The notes beneath the pieces are model-generated. The model worked only from the letters and a program-made list of their open reading frames with translations, was not told where the DNA came from and searched no databases. The translations under genes were made by a program, and so were the position numbers. Shown here piece by piece: positions 1 through 10,508 of a stretch of 41,836 bases of DNA (position 1 is the first letter of the stretch; each line of letters opens with the position of its first letter). The stretch covers positions 152,858 through 194,693 of the forward strand of contig JH153334.1 in the NCBI GenBank assembly GCA_000226015.1, written 5' to 3'. Source of the stretch: Mnemiopsis leidyi. Lineage: Eukaryota > Ctenophora > Tentaculata > Lobata > Bolinopsidae.

Positions 1-115
1 TCTTTGGTTAGAATGGATTTTTTTTGGAATGGTGTTTTCATGGTATTTTTAGAGATTTATTTATATAATATTTATTTTTATACGATTTTAATGTATCTTG
101 ACTAATTTTTTGTAG

Positions 116-190
116 GGGCCATCCTGTGTAGGTGTCAGCTTGCTGGCCGTTATCTACGTTTTGGTATCCCGTCATTATATTACAGCATAG
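116..190 (+). CDS. Last coding exon of an unidentified membrane protein (partial)
   Basis: After a T-rich tract ending in TTTTTTGTAG the sequence is open to a TAG stop at 188-190. It encodes a short hydrophobic stretch (VGVSLLAVIYVLVS) followed by RHYITA, which looks like a C-terminal transmembrane helix with a short basic tail. A canonical AATAAA lies 85 nt after the stop, as expected for a 3' UTR. The rest of the gene is upstream of the window, so the family cannot be named. The call rests on the acceptor, the hydrophobic pattern and the poly(A) signal together; one 25-codon exon could still be coincidence. Confidence 0.4.
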   Translation, partial: GPSCVGVSLLAVIYVLVSRHYITA

Positions 191-274
191 GCCTTTTTCT
201 TGGAGCACTTTTTCAACGTTTTATTTTAATATTCATTGATGTAATTTATTGCTGTAATATTTTGAAAAGTTTTC

Positions 275-280
275 AATAAA
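275..280 (+). terminator. Poly(A) signal AATAAA
   Basis: AATAAA followed by an A run, 85 nt downstream of the stop of the partial membrane-protein exon. It probably marks that gene's 3' end. Confidence 0.45.
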
Positions 281-1046
281 AAAAAAACCAGGGCCCTTTT
301 GCGCGCGTTGCCACCAAAAGTCGCGTCGCAGCCACCGCGGACCAAAGGTAGCAGCCGCTTTTGAAAGATTTTTCATCTGTTACCGATTAAGACCCTCTTC
401 ATTTCACTCTTAGTGACAGTTTCCTAAATCCTGGTTGCATAGATAAATGCCCTTGGCCCTATATATATACTAGTGCACTCTAGTAAAATCTAAAATTGCG
501 GCCGATTTGTTTGTTCTCAGGCGAACTCTAAAGATTTCCGTATCTCCTTTAGCGAATGAAGTTTCAGTCATCGTAAACTACATACCGCTATGAAGTACGT
601 GGGCTAATTGAGGGTTAGACGGAAAACTATAGCGTTTTAAGTGTTAATTTATATTGTTAATATATATACCAAGTGCAAGCATGGGTCTGAACGACAGCCA
701 ACAGTACAATTATAATTTACAAAGACTATGTGAAGCTGGAAGAGACAAACCCACTTAATGGCAGCAACTTTGCGTCAAGAACTCTGCTGAGTGCTGTATG
801 TTCTTAAAACTCTGCACATCGTGAATTAAATGTGGGCCACTGGGTGTTGAAGGGGCAGTTACATCCTTTCTTGTTGAATTATTTTCTAATATTGTAATTT
901 GATTTGAATTGAATTTCCTCCACAGTGCCATATCTTTTGTTCAGTACTAGGGGTAGTGATTATTTGTTGATTCGTCTTGTAGTGTTTAATCGTATAGTTC
1001 TTACTACAGTAATATACACAGATCCGGCAATTATGTTTATTTTCTG
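281..1046. other. Intergenic stretch, no supported gene
   Basis: No convincing exon. A GC-rich segment at 292-350 contains CCCTTTTGCGCGCG, a string also found near 40798, so it is probably dispersed-repeat material. A 25-codon ATG-initiated frame at 681 has no donor, homology or other support. Confidence 0.5.
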
Positions 1047-1232
1047 GGCAGTCTCCAAGAAGCCCGACACTTCCACCGGTGGAATTCCACTGGTAGAATT
1101 AGGATAACAGCGTTCTATCAAGCAGTTTCGATGGTAGTTAACGGTCACTGCACATAGATATAATCAAGCAATTTATTGACTCATGTGAGCTTCATATCAA
1201 CCTATATAATAAGACGTGATAGACTAGAAATT

Positions 1233-1280
1233 AAGATAAGATAAGATAAGATAAGATAAGATAAGATAAGATAAGATAAG
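1233..1280. repeat. (AAGAT)n microsatellite
   Basis: About nine to ten uninterrupted copies of the pentamer AAGAT. Confidence 0.97.
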
Positions 1281-2572
1281 AATTATGGCATATTTAATAA
1301 TCACAGATCATCAAAAATCATTACAATCAATGCACCTACATCATAGTGTGAGTCAATTAACAATGATAAATTAAAAAAACCATTTGAGCTTCTATGCTCA
1401 TAATATCTTATGTCTGATAGACCATTGAAGTATTTATGTTCCGCTTTCTGGCAACATAAGGGTTTTTTATTAGATACGCATTGTGTTTCTCCTTACTCTG
1501 CTATTACTCACTATATGCTTTCCCTTCATCTACGAAATACATAGAATAACTAACACTGAGGAGCATGCCAGACACTTTCTGTTTGAAGACATTTTCCAGC
1601 ATTGCACCTAGTATGGCCTTAAATTTACGAACGACATAATCCGAGATTGTATGTAACTACGATTTTCGATTTGGCGATCGTGAAACTTTTTAAACTTGAA
1701 CCTGATATTGTTTTGACGGTAATATAGTGCAAACTCCTAAAGAAACCAAAAATTACCGTCACCTGCACAGGTTTTAGATGGCGAGGTACAATTATTTGAT
1801 ACTAAATTTTTGTTATTATAAGGTGAAATGAATATTTTGCAAACGTGTTCCAAAGAGGAATCCTTAAGCCTTCCATGACCTGCCTTGGATGTTCTTCCTA
1901 CAGCAACATAGTCTTCAGACCTCCTCATATGACACTATGAAAGGGACTGGAGTCTCCAATTAAAAGTTCTAAAAGTGGACACCTATAGCAGAACTTAAGA
2001 TTGTGGATCCTGACCAGTTCCAGTACTAATTGGAGTTTGAAGACGATGCTGCCAGCCTCCTGAAGTGCTGCAAGAGGACCTTATCTGAGGATACCTACAA
2101 AGCTATCACACGATTTTTTACATAATTTTAATTATTTATTTTACATCACAATATCAAAGAAAATAAGAAACAATCAAGCAGACCCAGTACAGAGACTGAT
2201 AAGAATGTGTCAACCGTCGGGTAAAACAGGGCCTAGGTGCCTCATTGTGAGGGAGACAACCTAATGCCTGTGTTTGCAATGGTAAAATTTTCTGATATTA
2301 TAGTGAAACATTATGAACGATAAAGTTGAGTTTCAAGATGAAAATCATGGTGTCCTAAGCTATATTCGTTACACAAATGACAAGGAATGTTAAGCATAAA
2401 ATATAGACCAAAACAAAAAAAATTATTAGCTATTTATCTCAATTTCAGTTAAAAGAAAACCTAAACATGTATCCCACAAGCAAAACATCTAAGGTCCCCA
2501 AATAAAAAAAACAAACACCTACAATACCCAATAATTATATTAGAAAATAAGCAATGGTTGCCCAGCAACGAG

Positions 2573-2880
2573 TTAGCATCTCCATCTAGAGATTTTTTTT
2601 GAGAAGGTGGTTCTTAAAACGTTTTTCAAAACTGGTGGCGATAATATATTATATGGAATGTCATTGTTGTTCAAGAATTTTAGAATCTTAGAAGCATTGT
2701 AAGTAAAATTATTATACATTATTTTACTGCTAACAAATTTAGGGAGAAGTAATCTACTAGATGGTTCAGAAACATTGAAAAGTTTAAAAACTTGACCTGG
2801 AGATTGATTTTTCAATATGCTCATGGCAAAACATCGACAGAAATAGTTATACAGATTAAAGACTTATAATAATTTAAGCT
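2573..2880 (-). mobile_element. LINE reverse-transcriptase ORF, C-terminal relic
   Basis: The minus strand reads through a segment with the typical tail of a non-LTR retrotransposon ORF2: a short helical block, a basic LPK segment, then YNNFTYNASKILKFLNNN, which matches the common 'Y..SFTY.GAKLWN.LP' pattern, followed by a lysine-rich end. A stop interrupts the frame upstream and nothing of the catalytic palm domain is present. This is a 5'-truncated insertion, usual for LINEs. The family (CR1, jockey or similar) cannot be settled from so little. Confidence 0.55.
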
Positions 2881-2920
2881 TAAAGAACATTGGTTTGGTA
2901 TGCTGGCATGAACCATTCAC

Positions 2921-2970
2921 TATCATAGTAGAGATTAGAAAAGACTATCATAGTAGAGATTAGAAAAGAC
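2921..2970. repeat. 25-bp direct repeat, two copies
   Basis: The unit TATCATAGTAGAGATTAGAA plus AAGAC occurs twice head-to-tail, with no difference between copies. Confidence 0.95.
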
Positions 2971-3113
2971 GGACAGCTGTTGAAGAAGAATTAATCTGCA
3001 TCGGTTTTTCATTTTTATGTGTTACTTATCAAATCTAACCTAAATATTATTTTAATTCCTGAGCTGAGCTCTTAAATCTAAAAAAGGACTGGAAAAGAAC
3101 TAAAGAATTACCC

Positions 3114-3186
3114 GTAGAATTCCACAGGTAGAATTCCACAGGTAGAATTCCACCCGTGGTATTCCACCCGTGGAATTCCACCGGTA
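3114..3186. repeat. Palindromic GGTAGAATTCCAC short tandem array
   Basis: Five consecutive 14-16-bp units built on GTRGAATTCCACNNG. Each is close to self-complementary around the EcoRI-like core GAATTC. The array forms the inner part of the right arm of the candidate foldback element; the left arm at 1077-1100 has two related units. Confidence 0.85.
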
Positions 3187-3540
3187 AAGGTGTCGAACTT
3201 CTTGGCTACTGCCATTTTCTGCCCTTATTGTTAGCTTTACCTGCCACTTTTGCTAGCTACCCACTTTGTTATGAGGCACAAACAAATTCTACCATTATTA
3301 TGCCATGCTTGTAAGTTCTATGGTAATGATCATGGTTGAAATGCTCTTAACAATCAATTGTCTGTAGTGGCCTTGTATTGAGTGTGCTGTCAGCTCTGAC
3401 AAACCATTTTTACTCTTAAACTTTCTTATAATAGATCAGTTTCCGAAGGTTTCCAGAAAGGCTTTGCTGTGCATTATGAAGTATTTGCTAGTCAATTATC
3501 AATTACATTTTCAAACTTGACTTTGTGAATCTAAATTCTA

Positions 3541-3551
3541 TTGATTGCAGA
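3541..3551 (+). promoter_or_regulatory. Splice acceptor abutting the ATRX start codon
   Basis: GATTGCAG|A-ATG: the acceptor AG is at 3549-3550 and the ATG at 3552. The exon thus begins one base before the start codon, which implies either a 5' UTR intron or trans-splicing of a leader. An in-frame GTG upstream (3525) lies on the intron side and is unlikely to be used. Confidence 0.6.
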
Positions 3552-6500
3552 ATGTCAGATTGTGATGAATATCAAAAGCAATTAGACAGACTATCAAAGC
3601 TTGAAGCAGATGTCAATGGAACAGAAGATGATAGCCCAAGTGTACCAGATGGGAGTATTAAGTTGATCAAGAATGAAGCAGATCAACCTGATAATGAATC
3701 CCCGACATCATCAGATTCGGGAAAGAAGCCTCCATCACCACAATCTGATGTTTCAGAAATTAAAGAGTCTAAAGAAGACAAAGACATAGATTCAAATTCT
3801 AAGCAGAACAATTCATCAAATCCAGCTTCAGATAGTGATGATTCAATGGCAAGCTACAAGAAACGCAATGGCATGTACTCAAAGAGAGTAACAAGAAATG
3901 ACACTGGGTCATTGCCAAAAGAAACAAAGACATTGTTGATGGAGACAACTGAGGTATTTGATCCTTCTAAAAGCAAAAAGCGACCAACTGCTCGACCTGG
4001 TTTTGTGAATGTTATTGCTCCAGAGTGCACTTCCTGCGGCAGTGATGTGATTTTAAGGCCATTTCAAAGGAGAATGTTGATTCATCCATACCTGAAAACT
4101 GCTGTATGCAGACAATGTCATGAATTTTATCATTCTGATACATTTGGAATAGATGAAGAAGGTTCCCAAATTTATTGCATTTGGTGTGGCGAAGGAGGTG
4201 AACTAATCTACTGTGACAAATGTGAGAAAGCTTTTTGTACCGATTGTATCAAAAGAAACTTCGGCAAAAAAATCAAGGCAGAAATTTTAGAAAAAAGTAA
4301 ATGGGAATGTCTTGTCTGTATACCTGATATGACTTCTGAGTTACAGAAAGTTGCCAAAATGATAGTAAAATATCAAAACTTGTGCATAAAAGATCCTTAC
4401 CTTATAGAGAAGTTTGAACATGAAGTGACCAAGGCAGAGTTAGAAAAAGAAGATTATCAAGCTTTAGTATCCACAAGAATCAAAGAGCGGAATACTGCAA
4501 AACTGCTTTCTTCATCCCAGCAAAAAGAAGAATCCCAGCGTGATACTGATGAAAGTGATCAATCTCTTAATGAGGATTCTTCTGAGAAAGATCAGAATTT
4601 AAGTGATAAGAACTCCTCCAATTCTGACAATTCCGAAAAAACTCGAAAAAAGGTAAAAGACTAAAAAGAAGCTGTCCAAAGAAAAAGTCAACGGAAAAAA
4701 GAAAAAGTCGGATTCAGAAGATTCCAGTGACATAGATGATGCAGAATTTTTAAAATGTATCAGAAAAAAGGTTAAAGATCGCCAAGATACAACTTCTTGC
4801 ACCCCTAAGAATTCAGAACAAAAACAGTCTGCACCAGCGACTAATCCCTCTGAGAAGAATGATAATTCCAGCTCAGATGACTCATTATTTGATACAGGTA
4901 ATGCCAAGGTCAAAGCAAAGCACATCCGCAAACAGTTAGACTCATCAGAGGGGGAGGAGGATCAGTCTGATGAAAATGATGAAGTTGTGCAGAAGTACCG
5001 AGACAAGTTAGCAAAGTTCAAAGAAACCTCTGACAAGGAAAGTGAACATTCCAACTATAGTGATGGGAGTTCTGATGAAAGTTCAGAGGAAAAGTCAGAG
5101 TCTGAAAATTCTGATGGTGATAGTTCAAAAGAAGATGAACCTGAATCAGGGACTGATGCAGAAAAGGCCAATGGTTCAAGTGATGATAAGCCAGAAAATG
5201 GCAAGAAAGGTAAGAGTAAAGCCAAGAAGAAGAAAGCTGCTCGAGATGGCAATGAAGACTCAGATGAAAAGGACAAAAAATCTAAAAAGAGGGGAAAAAG
5301 AAAGCGCAAGAAACAATCTTCAAGCTCAGGCAGTGAAAAATGAAGATGAAGATGCTGATCAGAAGTCAAAAAGCAAAAGGGGTAAACGTAAAAAGATTCG
5401 GAAGATATTGGGTCAAAATCAGCTTCAAAAAGAAACAGTTGCTGCTCAGGAAGCAGAAGATGAAAGAAGGAAGATTATTAAAGAGAAGTCCTTACCTAGT
5501 CAACAAGGAAAGATACTGAACTTTATTCTTGAGGACCTGAGAAAAGAGAAGTACAGGTCTAAACCTCCAACTATTGATGATGAAGAGAAGGGAAAGGTGA
5601 TAGAGGTTCACAAGCATTTAAAGAAACGATTAAAGCCACATCAGCTTGATGGAATTCAGTTTATGTATGATTGCTGTATCGAGTCAGTTGAAAAATGTAA
5701 GTCTGGTAGTGCTGGATCTGGGGCCATTTTAGCCCACTGTATGGGTCTAGGAAAGACATTTCAAGTCATCACATTTCTCACTACTGTCCTCAATTATCAC
5801 TATATATTTGGATTCAAGCGAGCCCTTGTCGTCTGCCCGCTAAACACTATTCTCAACTGGAAAGCAGAATTTCATAAGTGGCTAAAAGATATGGATGATG
5901 CACCTGAGGTTTTTGTTCTCACTGACAGTATTCACAACAATGAGAAGAGAGCTGAAATAGTTGAGAACTGGTTTGATACATCAGGAGTTCTTATTATGGG
6001 GTATTCTCTTTTTAGACTGTTGTCAACTGGGAGCAACATCAGGAAAAAACATCTGAAAGAGTCGTTTAGAAAGTATCTATTGGACCCAGGGCCCGATCTT
6101 GTAATATGTGATGAAGGTCATGTTATCAAAAATGAAAAAACTGGCATTTCAAAAGCGTTGAACTCTCTAAAAACCAGACGAAGGATCATTCTCACTGGTA
6201 CCCCACTACAGAACAATCTCATTGAATATCATTGTATGGTAAGTTTTGTCAAACCAAGTTTGTTGGGAACATCAAAGGAATTTAAAAACATGTACGAGAA
6301 TCCAATCAACAATGGCCAATGTGTTGATGCCACTGAATTTGACATTAAGTTGATGAAGGAGAGATCCCACATTCTTTATGAGCAACTGTCTGGATGTGTT
6401 CAACGCAGAGATTACCATGTCTTGAAAGAATTTCTTCCCACAAAGTTTGAATATGTCCTTTCGATTAAGCTTTCAGATCTCCAAATCAAGTTATACCAGA

Positions 6501-9500
6501 AGTACCTCGACAAAGCAAAGGCGTCTGGAAGTACCATGTCAAAACTATTTGAGTGCTATCAAACCTTAAAGAAAGTTTGGACCCATCCATGGCTGCTCGA
6601 GATAGATGCTCTGAAAAATGAAAAAGATAGTTTGGATGGATTCATAACTGATAGGGAGGACACGTCTGCCGGCAGTTGGTCTGCTAGTAGTGAGGATTCA
6701 GATTTTGGTCAGAAAAAGAAAAAAGAAGAAAAATAAAGATAAAGAAGAAAAGTCTAAGGAAACTGACCAGCCTGAAGGTTTGGATACTGACCAAGTTGTT
6801 AATGGTCCTGATTCCACAATGGTTAATGCAATTGCAGATACAATAGTGCCTGATGGAGGTGGGGTTGATTACAACTGGTTTAAAGGAGAAATGACTGACA
6901 AGGACGAAAAAATGCTTGAACATAGTGGCAAACTGTTGGTCACTTTAGAAATCCTGGACAAAGCATCTCAAAAGGGAGATAAAGTCTTGCTTTTCAGTCA
7001 GAGTCTGCTAGCATTGGACTTCCTTGAGACTTCTATTAACAGAGTTGGTTGGTTAAAGGGAAGGGATTATTTTAGAATGGATGGTTCAACAAAAACGCAA
7101 CATCGCTCTAACTTCCAGAGACAATTTAATGACAAGTCTAACAAACGGTGCAGATTGTTTCTGATATCCACAAAGGCAGGAGGATTGGGTAAGTTTTCTG
7201 TTCATTTAACACAAATTCATGGGTCTAGCCCAATTGCTGTTGTATTTGTAATTTGATATTCAAATTCAAATGTAGCTTTCCATTCCCAATCTCCCTATTT
7301 CAATGATTAAATTTCTAGCAGAATTTGTGGTCATTAGTGTTACTGTTGCCTACTCTATCAGGATTTATTTACTCTTATGAAATGAAATTTAAGTTTTTTC
7401 AGGAAAAATTTATCACACCAAAATAAGATACATTGGACCGTTTTAAGCAAAGATTACTGATCCCTTGTTGCTTTTTGAGTTGAAATGATTAAGAGGGTCA
7501 TTTAAGTTGAATTTCTTTATCAAAGAGAATTTTGGGTAATTTTGAACCTTTTTAGCTTAAGCTATTAAGTGAACATATCTAGAAATACTGTAGTTCTAAT
7601 AGATATTTAATTGCCCAGGAATTAACCTCGTGTCAGCGAACAGAATAATCCTGTTTGACATGTCCTGGAATCCTAGTGATGACACGCAGTCACTGTTCAG
7701 AGCTTACAGATACGGGCAGCAGAAAAACGTATACGTCTACAGATTAGTTGCCAGAGGGACCATGGAGGAGAAAATCTATGACAGGCAGGTGAGAAGCCAG
7801 GGAGGAAGTTATTTTGAATGAGTATATAATAAAGTTTACGTACAGAAATACATGTATTGCCCTCTATTCGACTTTAGAAAATCACAACAATGACTATCGT
7901 GCTGGTGTTTTGCCCACAAGCTGTTGAAATGAATAAGAACAAAAATCTCTAAACAAATTTACCTGTTGAGAAGTTAAATTCAATCTGGCACTGTTTTGCT
8001 AGGTCTATAAGGAGTCGCTGTCGAGTCGAGTTGTTGACGAGAAACAGATTACCCGATACTTCACTGCAAACGATCTGCAAGAACTCTTCGCCTTCGATCC
8101 CTCTGCCCAAACTTGCACAACATCGGTGCTAGCTAATCACAGCCCCCCTGCAGATGACGTGCTCGCGTCCATTTTGGTAGATCTTGACCCACCACTGGTA
8201 CTGGAGTACCACGAACATGACTCCCTACTCGAACACAGACCAGGTTCTTCGTTAAAGTTTCTCCGTCGTAGTTTTACAATTTTTAATTGGTCTGTATAAA
8301 AGTCTGTTAAACTTTCAGGACTAACTCTGTGAATTTTGGGAAAGTCACACTATTTAATGATTCACATTGTAGAACTTACGTCATACCACCAATAAAAGTA
8401 ATACAGCTCTAGCTTGTAGCGTGAAATATTTTGTTAACATTATAAATATCAGAGCAACAATTAACTGAGGAGGAACGAAAAGCTGCTTGGGAGAACTTCA
8501 AAGCAGACAAAGAGCGCAAAAACGTTGTCAACGCACCACTGGGCCAGAGAAGTATCTTCCAGCGGCTGGCAGCGCACAATCAAGCGTATTCAGGTCCCAT
8601 CATCACACCTATTTACTCTAACCAACAAGAACTTATATTAGGAGGCTTTACTAACGAACAGATTGTCTCAATACAACACCAGCTCGAGCCTGTTGTACAG
8701 TCTGGCAGGTTGCGCGTTAAGGCTCTCGGTTCAGGTGAGTTATTGAGTTATTTGTTCTTGTTATTTTACAAGTTGCAGTTAATTTAAGTTTTAAGAAGCA
8801 AAAATATCATAGTTCATCTCTGCAAAAAGATCTGAACTCTGCGAATAGACCGCTGCTTGAATTATTGTTTCATTCATTTTTGTTCGTCGTTACTGTTTTA
8901 CTGTTGACTTCTAAATTTATGTGCAGATTTACTAAACTACCATGAGATCATCTTCGTTTAAAACCCAGTATAAACGCATCTTGCTATTGTTAAACGGATA
9001 ATCTTTACTTTGCTAATCCCTGCGAAAAGATTTGACTTGGCTTATTATCGCTTTAAAAGTTTAAAGTATGCCCCTGCCTTATTAATCACTTCAGTCTTCG
9101 CCGTTTTGGTACTTTTCCGAAATGAATCAATAAAACCGATTTAAAAACCACCTGCAAATATGTTATGTTACGAAGACATCGGAAAATTCGTATTGTTATG
9201 TTTATCTCACGTTGTAAGAGCTAATTTTCCTCACTCCGCAGGACAACTTCATATTGAGGGACTTGGACCAGAGCAGCAGCAAGTCTTCATAAACTCTATA
9301 AAGGAACAACAAGCTCAACAGATTCACGCAGCTCAGATGGCAAGAGTTCTACCTCAGCAACATCTTATAAATCAGGTATGAATTAAGTCGAGAAGTCTCT
9401 GAAGAACTTTATGCAGCAATTTAGGCTTAATTAAGTTTCATAAAAGTCCCAAGTTCTACCCTGAAATTTCGTGAACTAGATAAAAGGCCTTTGTTAAAAT

Positions 9501-9771
9501 CTTATGTATTAGATATTTTCACACCAAACTGTGTGTGTTTCAAATTGTGTGTGTGTTTCAGCTTCCTCCTGCGGAGCGGGCGTTATTCCAACAAAGACTA
9601 GCTCTTCTAGTTCAACAACAGCAGCAAGCACAGCAGATAGCGCAGCAACAAGCAAGCGCAGTGCAAGCCCAGTCAGTAGCCCAACAAGCACCCAAACCAT
9701 TGACCATTACCCCCGACAACAGTAGCGCTTCAGCACCCATCACGGTACCAGACTCGCCCGGACCGAGGTAG
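3552..9771 (+). CDS. ATRX: ATRX chromatin remodeler (ADD domain plus SNF2 ATPase)
   Basis: SNF2-family ATPase that deposits histone H3.3 with DAXX at heterochromatin; its ADD domain reads H3 tails. Exons: 3552-7188, 7619-7788, 8003-8243, 8453-8734, 9242-9375, 9562-9771, with agreeing phases. The protein is about 1,556 aa, shorter than the vertebrate one (about 2,490). In order: an acidic N-terminus; the ADD domain (about residues 150-255) with its Cys pairs ([34 protein letters not shown]); a long Lys/Ser/Glu-rich linker; and the split ATPase with HCMGLGKT (Walker A), CDEGH (the ATRX form of the DEXH box), [26 protein letters not shown] and RAYRYGQ. A Q-rich tail closes it. The 3.6-kb first exon changes frame three times (near 4655-4658, 5336-5340 and 6714-6733), each time fixed by dropping one A. 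Likely assembly errors; the identification is firm. Confidence 0.95.
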
Positions 9772-10508
9772 TATCTGTTATTCCACCGCCGGACCTTGCC
9801 CCCTGTTTTATTTGTAATTTTTCCCGGAGTGATTCTTGTATTTACAATTTTCAATGTTAGAAATGAGATCATTATGTAGACTTTGATAAAGATTGAAGCT
9901 TAGGGAGGTTTATGATGGTGATATTTAGAAAAACAACTCTTTTTACGTTGATAAATCGTTTCTGTCACCCGAAAGTCCTCACAATCACCAATCTCAAGTT
10001 ATCGTAAGTGTCGCTCCTGGCGTTTCTCTTTTTACTTTATTTTTGTTTCAGATAAGTTTTAAAATGCTTTCCAGGGCTGGGACTTCGTGACAAAGTATCT
10101 CATTTCAACTTTAATATTTGAAGTTAAAAGCATTTTTAATAAAATTTTATGGCCAAATGACATGTTGCGTTTGTATTTGGAAATTGTTTAATGTCTTATT
10201 TATTGTAATCAATTTATGGTAATGCATTTATGGTAATGCTTACACTCATTACATTGATCTCACCATTTTCAAAGGCAGTCTTATATTTCCTGCTTGTTTC
10301 TATTCCCATTTACTATCTCATCCACTGTCCAGTGTTTGTTGCATCAATCAATGTTACAACTGTCGTTACTTGCATAATCAGTTATATAATCTGCGGTTAT
10401 CTCCAGATTTGTTTGCAAATCATTGGAGAGTCTACTAAAAGTTGAAATTAAATAAAATCTTGAGTTTTTATCAACCTTCCTAACGCTTTAACCGCTAGTG
10501 TAGCCACC
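9772..10508 (+). other. ATRX 3' flank and RBM39 5' flank
   Basis: The stretch holds the ATRX 3' UTR, with an AATAAA at 10139-10144, and the RBM39 leader. A pyrimidine-rich tract with a branch-point-like CCTAACGC ends in CTAG at 10498, ten bases before the RBM39 ATG. A 71-codon hydrophobic open frame at 10230-10445 has no homology I recognise and is probably chance. Confidence 0.5.
10139..10144 (+). terminator. Probable ATRX poly(A) signal
   Basis: AATAAA about 370 nt after the ATRX stop codon and about 360 nt before the candidate RBM39 acceptor. It is the first canonical signal in the 3' flank. Confidence 0.5.

Larger units (their letters stand above)
1047..3213. mobile_element. Candidate foldback/inverted-repeat element
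   Basis: The segment from 1047 to about 1104 (containing CCAAGAAGCCCGACAC and ACCGGTGGAATTCCAC) reappears as its reverse complement at about 3170-3213, with the same order of blocks: GGCAGT, CCAAGAAG, CGACAC, ACCGGTGGAATTCCAC. The right arm is extended by an array of the near-palindromic unit GGTGGAATTCCACC. About 2.1 kb lies between the arms, including an AAGAT microsatellite and a LINE 3' relic, but no transposase is visible. The arms could also be two independent copies of a dispersed short repeat; target-site duplications were not resolved. Confidence 0.42.

Noticed and set aside
4650..4664. A 16-nt intron (GTAAAAGACTAAAAAG) to explain the first ATRX frame break
   Set aside because: Far below the length of any other intron here, and it would not explain the other two breaks; a one-base indel fits all three.
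4599..5369. Antisense open frames of about 105-110 codons in the ATRX linker
   Set aside because: They are the mirror of low-complexity Lys/Ser/Glu coding sequence; the plus strand is clearly coding.
10230..10445. Hydrophobic 71-codon frame before RBM39
   Set aside because: T-rich DNA readily gives hydrophobic frames; no homology, no splice or promoter support. It lies between the ATRX 3' end and the RBM39 leader.
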